A stretch of 64,000 nucleotides of DNA from Symbiodinium natans (GCA_905221605.1 CAJNDS010002209.1:210164-274163); one strand, 5' to 3'; counted from the first letter of the stretch, positions 12,313 through 24,018 are shown. Notes: generated by a model not told the origin, from the sequence alone. A program made the numbers and translations.

Positions 12313-12424
12313 CCTAGAATAAGGCAGCTCAGCCCGCGCCGAGACTGCCTCTGAACACCGAACGGCCGCAAATAATGCATCCCTGCCATCCGCCCCGCCT
12401 CGCCTCACTCAATATACACTTAGC

Positions 12425-12524
12425 TTTGGAGTAGACCCTGGAAAAAAGTATATACTTTTTAGGTAATAAATAGCAATAATAGGAACCCAGAACCAAAAAA
12501 AGTATTAAAGTATAGTACTCCAAA
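12425..12524 (+). mobile_element. Family G element G2
   Basis: A near-copy of G1, 724 bp away, same orientation and length, with scattered substitutions. Both copies are followed by GCCCAGGA. Confidence 0.8.
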
Positions 12525-12669
12525 GCCCAGGACACTCTCCTCCCAAAACAGCAAAAAGCACATGGAGTCAAGCGTGCTGGGGGAGGGGCATTGAAGCAAG
12601 TGCTATGACGAAGGAGCTGATGGCAGGCAAACATCGAGTCGTATCCACATCCCTAGATTCCGGGGGGGT

Positions 12670-12790
12670 ACTTGGAGGTTCAGGGTACTTGTAACCCAAT
12701 TAAAACTGCACTTATAAGCCCCCTAAGTCCCCTAAGTAGGTTATAAGTAGACTTATAGTGGGGGTTATAAGTACCCATGAACCTCCAAGT
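12670..12790 (+). mobile_element. Family A inverted-repeat element A1
   Basis: Ends ACTTGGAGGTTCAGGGTAC and GTACCCATGAACCTCCAAGT form terminal inverted repeats. The interior has CTTATAAGCCCCCTAAGTCC and related palindromic motifs. It is noncoding, and the reference copy for family A. Confidence 0.85.
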
Positions 12791-13375
12791 GGCCATGAAG
12801 CCCACAAGCCCTAGCCGAAAACCCATAAACCCCAGGGCCACAAACCCCTAACCCTGTAGTTTCCCTAAAACACAAAAGCTCCTGAGCCTCCGCCACGTAG
12901 GCCCCAATGGAACCCCCAATGGTAGAATGGTAGGGCTCGGTTCACACAAGGTTTAGGGCTTACTTGGGCTTTGGGCCTTGGGGTTTAGCACTTGGCATCG
13001 CCTAAAGCCTTAAAGCGGATGGAAAAACAAGGCCCCTCCAAGCCCGGCACGCATGTGGGCGTGACCTGCGAGCGGCTTCAGAATGTGCAGGGCTAAGAGA
13101 GCTGTTTGGGTCTGTAGGTGCCTGTTCAAGTAGACCGGGTATTTTGCGCAGCTTATATCAACAGCACCTTGTGATTACCAGGGGATGGATTGTGAAACGA
13201 ACCGGGCAAAGCCCTATTGCACCCTAAATCCTAAACCTTAAGCCCTGCACGTCTGCATCTGACTGATTGCGCAGTTTGAGGTTGAGGGGGGTTTTAGGGT
13301 TTAGGGCTTCAAAGCTCCAGGACCAGTGTGTGGGGGCTTGACGAACCTTTCTTCAACAACGCGGCGCAACATTGC

Positions 13376-13462
13376 CCTAAACCCTAAACCCTAAACCCTA
13401 AGCCCTAAGCCCTAAGCCCTAAGCCCTAAACCCTAAACCCTAAACCCTAAACCCTAAGCCCT
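13376..13462 (-). repeat. CCCTAAA/CCCTAAG array
   Basis: About 12 units, with four consecutive CCCTAAG variants in the middle, suggesting local unit amplification. Confidence 0.95.
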
Positions 13463-13634
13463 GCACCGTAACCTTGAGCCCAAGCCCTGCAAGCCCAAAA
13501 CCTTGAACCACTGGCTTGCGCAACCGCCTCTGACACGTACTCCGCACTGGCAAGGAACAGCGTTCCTGGGCAGGAACCCGGTTTTCTAAGGACTATATGG
13601 GCTCTTTGCATAGGCTTATGGTTGTATAAACAAG

Positions 13635-13900
13635 ACATATGTATATATATATATATATATATTCCGAATCCCTGAACCTTCAACCCTAAACCCCAAAACC
13701 CCTTAAACCTCCTAACCCATGTAAAGTTAGCCAGAAACCTGGAGCTGCAATTACATCTGCATAGGGTTAGCTCTCTGTCTCTATATATATATATATATAT
13801 CGATAAATAAATAAATATATATATATATATACAGGTATATGTATATACATATATATATATATATACGTATATACATGTATGTATATACGTATATATGGGT
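13635..13900. repeat. TA/TATG microsatellite cluster
   Basis: Several (TA)n and (TATG)n tracts (13,640-13,662, 13,780-13,800, 13,815-13,900) interspersed with telomere-like text. Open frames across it are artefacts. Confidence 0.85.
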
Positions 13901-14623
13901 ATACAGAAAGGTTGCATAAGGTTATGCAGGGACTACACAAGGCCACAAAGGTTTCCAGGGCAAAACCCTAAACCCTGAACCCTAAACCCTAAAACCCTAA
14001 ACCCTGAACCCTAAACCCTAAACCCTAACCCCTAAATCCTAAACCCTAAACCCAACCCAAAACCCAATTCAAAGCCAGGTTCGGGGAGACCAGTTGGCCG
14101 CATCCACGCGCACGTGTTCATGGCACAACCTTTGGGCGCACAGATCAAGGCCCCGGGGTTTAAACAGGGTCTAGAGCCGGTTGTTTAGGGTTTAGGGCTA
14201 GGGTTTAGGGTCTGTGGTTTAGGGTTTACGGTAGGGTTTGTGGTGTAGGGTTTAGGGGTTTAAGGCTAGGGTTTTGGGTCTGGGGTTTAGGGTTCATACT
14301 TAACAGGTAGGCTCTGGCGTTTAGGGGTCAAGGGCTTAAACAGGGTTGAGGATTGATGGTTTGGGGTTCAGGGGTTTAGGGCTAGGGGTTCGGGTCTAGG
14401 GTTTAGAGTCTGGGGGTTTGGTGTCTGGGGATTAAGGTCTGGGGTGCAGGGTCAGCGCAGGATTCTTGGCTCAGGAAAGTTGTAGCAGACTTCACTTTGG
14501 CCTAGCGGACCATGGCAAAATTGTGTTGAGCGTACCGCGCGTACCTCGGGTTGCAGGCCAAGTTCCGTGTCGATGTTAGGGTCCAGCTAGGGGCTCAGTT
14601 GCAAAAGCCATGCACCCAAAAAG

Positions 14624-14629
14624 GAGAAA

Positions 14630-14668
<39 letters not shown>

Positions 14669-14750
14669 GAGAGAGGTGAGAGGAAGCAAGAGAGAGGAGA
14701 GAGGAGCGAGGAGAGAGCGAGGGAGAGAGGAGACAGATGGAGAGAGCATA
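14624..14750 (+). repeat. GA-rich polypurine tract
   Basis: (GA)n at 14,634-14,666 followed by GAGAGGA-type purine repeats. Noncoding; a strand asymmetry of more than 100 bp. Confidence 0.9.
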
Positions 14751-14914
14751 GGCAAGTTGCCCCGGGCCTATGGTGCCTGCCTGGCATCTAAAAAATTGGA
14801 CAAGCATGGGTCCATGGATCAAGAAGCCCCAAGAGTCAAACCTCGACTTGGCTTTTCAGCAACCTGAAATCACAGGAACCTCTGCAGTTGACTATACCTT
14901 ACTACTGTGTATTA

Positions 14915-15048
14915 CTAGCTTGCCCAGAAAGCTAAGATTTAAAAGGGTCCCCCCCCCCCTCCAGTTGCTTAAAGGAACTTCTCACGGGAACCTAGCCCCC
15001 CCCCCCCCCCCTAAAACAAGAAAACAAGGGTACTGCTGGGCATCCTGG
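14915..15048 (+). mobile_element. Family C element C2 with two poly-C tracts
   Basis: Ends CTAGCTTGCCCAGAAAG and GTACTGCTGGGCATCC. The interior follows C3 (AAAAGGGT, CGGGAACCTAG), with C runs at 14,950-14,959 and 14,996-15,011. Confidence 0.7.
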
Positions 15049-15502
15049 AGGTTTCATTTATGCAAGCCCGAGAAACATGTGTTGGGGTCAGGGTTTGGGA
15101 GGTTCCGCAGAGGCTCTTGTGCATGTTCGGCATTCAGTTGAAACAGGTTTCTTGAAAGTCGGGTCCGTGAATGGCGCGCTCATTGGTGAACCCGAACCCT
15201 TAGTTATAAAGCATAAACAACCGGGAAATGCAAAGGGTTCAATGCAAGCAGCTCCGAACCATCAGCGCCAACAAACCTGGATGTGACGGCAATGCGAAAA
15301 GGCTCGGGTTCTGGGGTTTGTGGTTAATAGGGTTTAGGTCTCAAGCTCAAGGAGTGTCATCTTCAAAAAGAAGTCAAACCACGAGGTCAATGGGTCGAAA
15401 ACAAGGGGCATCCTAGGTTTAGGGTGGTGCGCCTAGTGCTTTGGGTCTTTCGGGAGTCTGCATGCTGAGCTCTTTGAGGCTGAGAGGGCTTGAGGATAAG
15501 GC

Positions 15503-15613
15503 TAAACCCTAAACCCTAAACCCTAGACCCTAAACCCTAAACCCTAAACCCTATACCCTAGACCCTAAACCCTAGACCCTAAACCCTAAACCCTAAACCC
15601 TAAACCCTAAACC
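15503..15613 (-). repeat. CCCTAAA array
   Basis: About 15 units with interspersed CCCTAGA variants. A degenerate TTTCAGGGG array follows at 15,640-15,790 in the opposite sense. Confidence 0.95.
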
Positions 15614-15922
15614 GCTGCAAGGTTCAGGAGCCCAGGGGGGTTCAGGGGTTTCAGGGGTTTCAGGCGTTTCAGGGGTTTAGGGCTGTTTAGGGGTTTCAGG
15701 GGGTTTAGGGCTGTTTAGGGGTTTCAGAGGGGGCTTAGGGGCTTTAGGGGGTTCAGGGGGGTTGAGGGGGTGGAGGGGGTTCAGGGTTTAGGGTTTTAGG
15801 GCTTTGAGGGTTTGGGGTTTGAATTTATGCTAGGACCGTTAAGGTATTGTCCCCTTGGAGGGTTCCTCCGAAAGTACCCCTGACATGGCTACCACTTTTC
15901 CGGAAGGAATGGTGCGACCTTT

Positions 15923-16022
15923 CTTGAAGGTTCATGCATACTTATAAGCAGGGTTGTAAGTGCTCCAAACAAGGTTCAAACCATCTTATATCCTTACTGT
16001 AAGTACCGATGGACCTCCAAGT
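15923..16022 (+). mobile_element. Family A element A2, diverged
   Basis: Ends CTTGAAGGTTCATGCATAC and GTACCGATGGACCTCCAAG match the family A termini. The interior is shorter than in A1. Confidence 0.6.
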
Positions 16023-16206
16023 AGGGTAAGCATGGCTTCTAGGTGGCTTCCGCCATGCGTGAGTCTCAACATAACCTTTGAGTACATACCAGCATGGGCC
16101 ATTAGGCCTTGGAATCCCCCTAACCAACCCATAAAGGGCTTTTTTGAGCTGGGTTACGGGGTATAATAGCCCATGCTGGTATGCAGGTTGCGGGGCAACG
16201 TCTCGG

Positions 16207-16324
16207 AACCCTAAACCCTAAACCCTAAACCCTAAACCCTAAACCCTAAACCCTAAACCCTAAACCCCAAACCCCAAACCCTAAACTGAACCCTCAACCC
16301 TAAACTGAACCCTCAACCCTAAAC
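16207..16324 (-). repeat. CCCTAAA array
   Basis: About nine perfect units, then higher-order ACTGAACCCTCAACCCTAA repeats. Confidence 0.95.
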
Positions 16325-16429
16325 AGGTTCCGCTGTGCTGCCACGAGGCGTGACGCTTACGGTCTGGAACTCCTTCAGCGGGCGCCTGCGGACCTGTTCG
16401 AGGGCAATGGACTGGGGCACTGAGATTGA

Positions 16430-16580
16430 GGGAATACCCTAAGGGTCCATGTACCTTAATATAGGGTTTAGGGGCTTTAGGGTTTCGGGTTTAGGGTTTA
16501 GGGGTCCCCAAAGTCCCTATATAGGAGGTACTGCCGAAGTCTTCCTTCTTTAGGTACGTGGACCCTCAATTGAGGATAAT
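16430..16580 (+). mobile_element. Family F element F2, split by telomere repeat
   Basis: GGGTCCATGTACCTTAATATA is interrupted by a telomeric block (16,464-16,505). Family F then resumes with CCCCAAAGTCCCTATATAGG and ends at GTACGTGGACCCTCAATTGA. F3 shows the uninterrupted layout. Confidence 0.75.
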
Positions 16581-16814
16581 TCGCCTCGGCCCTAGCCGTG
16601 GGAGTCCCCCGTCTCAGAAACGGAGCCCAAAGCCACCTTCAATGATGGCCGAACCCTAGACTTCCAAGGAACCGGGATTGGAGTTTAGGGTTTAGGGTTT
16701 AGGGTTTCGGGTTTAGGGTTTAGGGTTTAGGGTTCAGGGAACCGAATAAATTGGGTTTCCCAGAGCCGCTAGAGCCCCTGAGGAACCCATAATTGGGTCC
16801 TGGAAGGACAGGGT

Positions 16815-17065
16815 ACTTGGAGGTTCCTGGGTACTATACTAGGCTGCCCAGTAACCTAGGCTTAAAAAGGGTGCCCTTTTTTGCTTGAAGGGGCTTATAA
16901 GGGAACCTACCCCCCCCCCCCCCCCCCAAAAAAAAAAGGGAATAAGGGTACTACTGGGCATCCTAGTATAAGTCTACTTATTACCTAATTAGACGACGTA
17001 TGGGGACCTAGGGGGCTTATAAGTACTGTTCTAATTGGGGTTGTAAGTACCCTGAACCTCCAAGT
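16815..17065 (-). mobile_element. Family A element A3 with nested family C element
   Basis: Termini ACTTGGAGGTTCCTGGGTAC and GTACCCTGAACCTCCAAGT belong to family A, reversed relative to A1. The element is interrupted at 16,839-16,966 by a family C element. TATA lies on both sides of the insert (16,835-16,838 and 16,967-16,970). Confidence 0.85.
16839..16966 (+). mobile_element. Family C element C3, nested in A3
   Basis: Ends CTAGGCTGCCCAGTA and TACTGGGCATCCTAG are inverted repeats. The interior holds a C tract followed by an A tract (16,911-16,938), as in C2. TATA duplication flanks it. Confidence 0.8.
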
Positions 17066-17095
17066 AAGGGAACCCGAAGTACAGGAGGTGGGGGG

Positions 17096-17247
17096 GTTAG
17101 GGTTTAGGGCTTGGGGCTTAGGGCTTAGGGTTTAGGGCTTAGGGTTTAGGGTTTAGGGTTTAGGGTTTAGGGTTTAGGGTTTAGGGTTTAGGGTTTAGGG
17201 TTTAGGGTTTAGGGTTTAGGGTTTAGGGTTTAGGGTTTAGGGTTTAG
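17096..17247 (+). repeat. TTTAGGG array
   Basis: About 21 units; the first few are TTAGGGC variants. A second shorter array lies at 17,353-17,430. Confidence 0.95.
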
Positions 17248-18355
17248 GGAGCAGCCTCCACCACCGGCTCCGTCGATGGGGAGCCCAGCATCTCACCTAT
17301 CAGGAGCCGCCATCGAATCGAGGCTTCAGGGATGATATGGGGGTTTCCGAATAGGGTTTAGGGTTTAGGGTTTAGGATTTAGGGTTTAGGGTTTAGGGTT
17401 TAGGGTTTAGGGCTTAGGTTTAGGGTTTAGGGGGGGCACCTTGCATTCGGTGCAACCTCTGCGAACCTGCCCTAGCTGCCACGCCTTCCTCCTCGGAGGG
17501 CGGAAGGCAGGGAAAAAGCCAGCCAACACCTGCTCGCGCACTGGAGCCCTAAGGGTTTAGGGTTTCGGGTTTATGGTTCAGGGTTTAGGGGCTATTAGGG
17601 TGTAGGGGTTATTAGGGAATAGGGTTTAGGGCTTAAGGTTTGAGGTTCATGGTTGAGGCTTTAGGCTACTTAGCTGGTCCCTCAAGATGTAGAGAGGGGG
17701 TACCTACCCTCACCACCATGGACACCACACTTGAGGGAAACTGAGACCCTGAGCTGCAAAAGGTTTAGGGTTTAGGGCTTTTGGGAAACCCCAACAAAGC
17801 TAACCCGCTAAACCCAAGCCCCTGAACGAAGCCTAACTTTTTGGTTAAGGCTTCCGGAGAAGGTATCCCAAGCCTTAGGTCTCGAGATCTTTGTTATTGT
17901 TCGGTGAGTGGAGGAGTTTGAGGGTGCGGGCTTTGGGCGGGGGCAGGGTTTTCGGGTTCCGCGGGTTCTATGGGGTGAGATTGACACGACTGGATGCGGG
18001 TAATTGTTTAGGGTTTAGGGTTTAGTATTTAGGGTTTAGGGTTCACCCTAAACCCTAAACCCTAAACCCTAAACCCTAAGGGCACAGAGAGTCGAGAGGG
18101 TTGCCGGCCTCGGGCTTTTTGGGAGGGTTTGAAAAAGTCTGGAGAGATTCAGGGTTTAGGGTTTAGGGTTTAGGGTCTAGGGTTTAGGGTTCAGGTTCCA
18201 AGCATCAAGACCCCGAATCAAACAACCCCACATCCTAAGCCCCAAATCCCAAACCCCAAACCCTAAACCCCACCTCCGAAACCCCAAACCCGCGGCCCGG
18301 ACCCTAAACCCCAAACCGACAACCCTCAATCCTAAACTAAACCCAAAACCCAAAA

Positions 18356-18436
18356 CCCAAAACCCTAAACCCTAAACCCTAAACCCCAAACCCTAAACCC
18401 CAAACCCCAAACCCTAAACCCCAAACCCTAAACCCC
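18356..18436 (-). repeat. CCCTAAA/CCCCAAA array
   Basis: Alternating CCCTAAA and CCCCAAA units. Confidence 0.9.
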
Positions 18437-19124
18437 AACTCGCGCAACGGATGTGGCCTTCGGCGTCGGGGCTCGGCCCGGTGATGCGCGCGCAGACTCC
18501 AGCGTCCAGGAAGCAGCCTCCTCAGAACAGACAGGGGGTGGTGAAGAATGAACCCTAAACCCCAAACCCTAAACCCTAAACCCTAAACCCTAAACCCGAA
18601 ACCCGAACACCCAAACCAAAAACCCTGAAGCCCAACACCCCTGACCCCGAAACCTGAAGGAGTGTAAGGCCTCCGCTGCCATAAGGGTTTATTAGGGTTT
18701 AGGGTTTAGGGTCACGTCCCATGGTCCTGACCGCCAAGGCATCACTGAAAAAACAATATGTCGCAGATGTTTTAGACATGTCATGGCTCGAGGCCCGGCT
18801 TACCTAAACGCCTAGATCGGGTTTAGGGTTTATGGTTTCGGGTTTAGGGTCCTACACCCCTATAAGTCCTAAATCCCCACCATAAACCCTACAGCCACCT
18901 AAACCCCAAACTCCTGAAGTCCGAGACCCCTAAGCAGGGTCTTGCGAGTTTCGGGGTCCGCATATAACTAGGGTACCCCTCGGGGGGGGGGGGGGGGGGG
19001 GGGGTCTGAATCAGAGCTGTCTGTCATGAACGGCTTTTCGAGGTTGACGTTTCGAGCTCCGGATCTTCATCGATATGTGCATATGCATATAAACACAAAT
19101 CTCTACAGTTTACAATACACACAT

Positions 19125-19245
19125 ACATGTGGGTACTGCTCTAAACTAGGGTCTCTTTTTTGGGATTCTGCAGATTCCTTTGTCAAAGGTGCCGCCTTAT
19201 CATGGGTACCCAAAAAGGCGCCCTAGTTTAGGAAACTACCCATGT
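19125..19245 (+). mobile_element. Family J inverted-repeat element J1
   Basis: Ends ACATGTGGGTA and TACCCATGT, then CTAAACTAGGG and CCCTAGTTTAG. A short interior includes GTGCCGCCTTAT. Confidence 0.8.
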
Positions 19246-19279
19246 ACACACATGAAGGGGTTCTAGGCATCTTAGAAAC

Positions 19280-19311
19280 GGCTTCACAACTCCCCTGGGA
19301 GTTGTGAAGCC
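19280..19311. repeat. Perfect 15-bp hairpin
   Basis: GGCTTCACAACTCCC, a 2-base loop, then its exact reverse complement. It stands alone next to element J1 and telomere repeat. Confidence 0.9.
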
Positions 19312-20711
19312 TAAACCCCAAGCCCTAAACCCTGAGAAAGTTTTAACTCGGAGTCCACCGCACAAGACCACGTTTAGGGTTTAGGGTTTAAGGTTTAGGG
19401 CTTGGGGGTTAGGGTTTAGGGTTTAGGGTTTCCCACCGCCCCCCCCCCCCCCCCCCCTGCAGTCCTCTTAGGGTCTATAGGGTTTAGGATTTCAGGTTTG
19501 TGCCTTAAACTTCCCATGGCACCTTCCGAAAGCCTTACACCTCAGGGGTTTCTAGGCTCCAACTCGAAAACCTGTTGCAACCCTGCTCAACCCTGAACCC
19601 TAAACCCTAAACCCATCCGAGATGCTCAGAAGCTCCTTGCTCCTGTCACTGCGCCGGAGCGCCTCTCAAAGTCTCAGCCCCCTTGCCCTCCCCAAAACTA
19701 ATAGGGTTCAGGGTTGAGGGTTGAGTGTTTAGGGTCGGAACACTTGCTAATAATTGTCCTTATGCCCTACATAATTATGCTAGAATGACCCTCAAACCCT
19801 GTTCTACTTGAGGGCCCTATGATTTTTATTGTCCCAAAACAACGGAAATCAAGCCTGCAAACCCTGAAGAATGAAGAATACTCCTCCTCCTCCTCCTCCT
19901 CCACTCCTGATCCTACAGATACTACCTCATCATCATCCTCACCGCTCATCATGGCACCGGAGAAACCTCTGCTTTGGGTGTCGCGGCTTTCTTGGTGCAG
20001 TTGGCTTTGGCGTCCGGAGGTCCAGTAAGACTTAGGGCTTGGAGCTACAGACTGTACATAAACAAATGCACAAGGGCCAGGTGTCTAAGGGCTTCTCCTT
20101 TCCTGGATGGATGCGACTGAGTTCTGTGCTGAACTTAGGATCCACTTTACAGGCCCCCCTGTTCCCTGTTACCGTACGGCCCCCCTTCTCGTTGGGAGAC
20201 TAGGATGTGCAGAACCTACCATGTAGGGCTCAACACACTCTTGGGCATTCCTACGGTGATACTAGGGCCACGTTTGTGCATAGGCTCGACTGTTGTTTGA
20301 TTGCGGGGTGGGGTTGGGGTGGTGGACATAAATCTCGAAGCAGAACTGTATTAAATGAAAGAAGAAAGTGCCTTTGACCCTCCAAATCATCAAGCAGCTA
20401 CACATACGACATCCTACGTCGCCAACAGCAGAGCTAGAGGATTTCGTCATCAGGCAAGCCTGGTCAAGCCCTAATACTAAACCCTGAAACCCCTAAAACG
20501 GCGGGCCACAACGCCTAGTCCACTAATCCCCCGAAACCCTAAACCCTGCAACCCTAAACCCGATAAACGCTAAGCCCTAGCAAGTCGTAGGCCCCAAAAC
20601 CGAGCCTCAACCTCCCAAGCACGAGGCCCCAAACCCAAAACTCCCTGCGTAAGACCCAGGCCTTAAACAACCCAAAGCCCTATGGGCTTCCTCCCCAACC
20701 AAACTCTGGCA

Positions 20712-20789
20712 CCTAAACCCTAAACCCTAAACCCTAAACCCCAAACCCCAAACCCCAAACCCCAAACCCTAAACCCTAAACCCTAAACC
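20712..20789 (-). repeat. CCCTAAA array with CCCCAAA core
   Basis: Perfect CCCTAAA ends surround five CCCCAAA units. Confidence 0.95.
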
Positions 20790-21892
20790 TCTCGGAGCCT
20801 CCAGCTCAGCCTCGGGTACGGGCTTGCCCTGCAAAAAAAACAGCGCGCAAGTCTGTACAGTCCAAGGGGGCAGGGTTTAGGGTTTAGGGTTTAGGGTTTA
20901 GGGTTGAGGGCTTAGGGTTTAGGGTTTAGGGTTTAGGCGGAGTTCCTGGTGTTGAGTTTCCAACGACAGCCTCGAATAATTGGAAGTTTATGAAGATTCA
21001 AGACCTGAACGGGGAAAACAAAGGGCGAACGGGTAAACCATCAATTTAGGTATCCGGTTGTTGAAAAGGCCTGAGTGCTCTGATGCTTAAAGCAGGCTAC
21101 AAGGGCAGGGTGAGGCTATTCTCGCTAGTCGACCGATTAGGTCTTCGTCCATCGCGCACATTTCGCTGCACGACTCTGACAGAATCCGTGCAGGTCTCCA
21201 TGCCAGCTTGTGAGGCATACCATGTGAAATAAAAGGTGGTGTTCAGGGGTTAGAGGAAAACGGTCCTCCCCGGACCTGTGGCAGAGGACACACAATCGAG
21301 AACAAGCCCTGAGGAAATGTTCCCCAGCCGATGTCACCTGCCTCCTCTTTTTCTCCCTCCAGCCAAAAGGGAAACTTGCAAAGGGATCGAACAAAACAAT
21401 TGAGCGCCCGCGCCCCCGAAGCCATCAATCTCATACACTCACAGGGGGATTGTTCCAGAGCATTAGGGTTTAGGGTTTAGGGTTTAGGGTTTAGGGTTTA
21501 GGGCTGAAGGTTTAAGGGCTTTAGCGCGCTTAGGAGCCTTCACGCTCAGGGGGTTCCAGGCCATACGGGCCTCAAGGTTCCCTAAGCCCTATAAACTCTA
21601 AACTCTTAAGGGCTTCGGGGTCCGGGGGCTCAAGGGTTGAGGATGTCTCAGGGTTCTCAGGGCTTAGGGTGTTAAGGGTTTTGGGGTGTTAAGGGTTTTA
21701 GGGCCTATGGAACCCTACCACGCTCCCAGCCCGAAACCTTCCAATCCCCCCCCGCGCTCTCAAGCCTTGACCCTGAACCCTCAACCCTAAACCCTAAACC
21801 CTAAACCCTAGCCCTAAACCCTAAACACCCTTCAAACCCTAGCCCAAAACCCTAAGCGCTCCAAGCCCTAAACACTCTAAACCCTCAACGCT

Positions 21893-21998
21893 CTAAACCC
21901 CCTAAACCCCCTAAACCCCCTAAACCCCCTAAACCCCCTAAACCCCCTAAACCCCCCAAACCCCCTAAACCCCCTAAACCCCCTAAACCCTAAACCCT
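21893..21998 (-). repeat. Nonamer CCCCCTAAA variant array
   Basis: About ten CCCCCTAAA units, a 9-base variant that reverts to CCCTAAA at its right end. Confidence 0.95.
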
Positions 21999-22263
21999 AA
22001 ACCCCACAATCCCGAAAAACCCTTGAAGCAGGCCTCGGCCACCATGGCCAGCTCGGCGTTCTCGGGGCCGAGAAGCCGGCAGCAGAGGCGCCCAGGTCGC
22101 CAAGAGCCTACCCGGAGAGGGCAGCATAGGGTTTAGAGTTTCGGGTTTAGGGTTTAGGGTGTAGGGTTTAGGGTTTAGGGTTTAGGGTTTAGGGCTTAGG
22201 GTTTAGGGTTGAGGGTTCAGAGTTTGGGGGTTTGAGTTGCTTGCTTTTTCATATGCATTCCAG

Positions 22264-22380
22264 TGGTGGTGGTGGTGGTGGTGGTGGTGGTGGTGGTGGT
22301 GGTGGTGGTGGTGGTGGTGGTGGTGGTGGCGGCGGCGGCGGTGGGGGTGGTGGGGGCGGCGGTGGTGGTGGTGGTGGTGG
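22264..22380 (+). repeat. GGT/GGC trinucleotide repeat
   Basis: About 22 GGT units followed by GGC and GGG variants. The V- and A-rich open frame over it is not a gene. Confidence 0.95.
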
Positions 22381-22735
22381 GCTTTAGGGTAAAGAGTTAT
22401 ATATACATATCTATATATGTATATATATGCTGGACAACAGATATGATCATTTGGGGTTTAGGAGCTTCAGGACTAGCGATGGCGGAAGGGGGCTCAGTGT
22501 GTGCGCAGGGCACCGGCGGAGGGTCGGAGTCTGAGGTCACAGGCTCAATGGTGTGTTTAGGATTTCGGGTTTAGGTTTTTGGGGGTTTAGGTTTAGGGTT
22601 TAGGGTTTAGGTTTTAGGGTTTAGGGTTTGTAGGGCTGAACTCCTGCGACCTTGGGCAACATGTTCTGTTCGGCGATCTCGGATGGCCTACATCGTTTGG
22701 GACCTACATCGTTTGGGACCTACACCCCCCTTCTA

Positions 22736-22856
22736 CTAACACCCCAAGGGTCCATGTACCTCATCATTATGTACTTAGGCCCTAAAGTCCCTGAATAGGA
22801 AGTACGTTAAGGCCCAAGTATTCCCCATTTAGGCATGGACTCATAGGGTAACACTC
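22736..22856 (+). mobile_element. Family F element F3
   Basis: CCAAGGGTCCATGTACC on the left and GGCATGGACTCATAGGG on the right. Middle CCCTAAAGTCCCTGAATAGG. An uninterrupted copy. Confidence 0.7.
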
Positions 22857-23185
22857 CTTGATATAGGGATTCGAACCTCCTCGCCTACATCGTACACGCT
22901 GACTCTCCTCTACGCACTAAAGCGCGCAAAGCCTCAACAAACACACGAACTAAAATAAGAAAAGCATGACCGTGAAACCCTATATTTCCCCCGTCCCCAC
23001 CCCCCGGCCAGAAACATGCAAAACAACCCTAAACCTTCAACCCTAAACCCTAAACCCTAAAAAAAAGAGCCGCAGGCCTTTGAGAGAGTTCCACTGGAAG
23101 CTCGGGAGGCGCAGGCGCAAGGAATTGGTTGGGACCAACGCCCGGAAGGTGTACCTCGCATTTTCGGGTCCTTAAGGGAGGGGGG

Positions 23186-23244
23186 TTTAGGGTTTAGGGT
23201 TTAGGGTTTAGGGTTTAGGGTTTAGGGTTTAGGGTTTAGGGTTC
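23186..23244 (+). repeat. TTTAGGG array
   Basis: Eight units. Another perfect array of about eight units lies at 23,375-23,434. Confidence 0.95.
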
Positions 23245-24018
23245 ATGGGGGAAGCTTCGGGAAGCTTAGCGAGCTTAGGGAGTAGTGGGGAGCATTAAGG
23301 AACTTTGGGTTACATACCCCCCTTGAACCCCTCTCCCTTAAAGGAACCTCTGAAGGTATTCCATTTTATGTTAAGGGTTTAGGGTTTAGGGTTTAGGGTT
23401 TAGGGTTTAGGGTTTAGGGTTTAGGGTTTAGGGTATTCCGGTGTAGGGTGGATGGTGTTCAGGGTGAAGTGCTGAGGGCGTAGGGCGTAGGGTCTAGAGT
23501 ATTTTTGTGCTTAGAACTAGTTCAGAGAAATGGTAAACCTGAAAAAAGAAACTTCAACCATACAGACTCTACACACCTATTCGAAAAACAAACGGGCCTA
23601 GGGTTTAGAGGAGCCTGTTTCGCTAAGTTTAGGGCTTTGGGTTAGGCTTAGGGGCCCTTTTGATTAGGGCTCTTGGTTTAGGGGACTACTTAACTGGGGT
23701 TTTGGGGTTCTAGGTTAAGGTACGCAACTATAGGATTTAGGGCTCTAGGTTGGGGGCCCCCGAAACCCCAAACCCTGGCTCGCAGCCTGGGACTGCTCAT
23801 TGGCATGAAATTCCCCCACGCAACCCTAAACCCTAAACCCTAAACCCCTAACCCCTAAACCCTAAACCCTAAACTCTAAACCCTAAACCCTAAAACTACC
23901 CCCAAAGAACTGGGAGTCTGGCCACCACGCTGCACCTGACGAGCTTTGTACCTGCAGGGAAGGCTTCCATCCAGACCGGCCCAGCCGCCCGACCCTTAGA
24001 GTTTAGGGTTTAGGGTCA

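Larger units (their letters stand above)
1..24018. other. Gene-poor telomere-repeat mosaic, left flank
   Basis: Short TTTAGGG or CCCTAAA blocks in both orientations alternate with GC-rich spacers of about 100 bp, AT-rich short inverted-repeat elements and poly-C tracts. Open frames here are short and mostly read through telomere repeat (GFRV/LNPK-type peptides), so they are not taken as genes. Longer non-telomeric stretches in which I see no identifiable gene are 4,010-4,650, 6,180-6,750, 7,380-7,760, 14,480-15,480, 19,740-20,460, 20,940-21,450 and 23,440-23,820. The landscape resembles subtelomeric DNA, but the window contains no chromosome end. Confidence 0.8.

Noticed and set aside
14587..14867. 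Arg/Glu- and Ser/Leu-rich frames on both strands.
   Set aside because: They are readings of a GA microsatellite.
22263..22574. Open frame beginning with a valine run.
   Set aside because: It is translation of a GGT repeat followed by TA-rich and telomere-like sequence.
22850..22940. Minus-strand GGTTCGAATCCC resembles a tRNA T-loop (B box).
   Set aside because: The flanking T-stem pairs poorly and no 5' acceptor strand or A box fits at the right distance.
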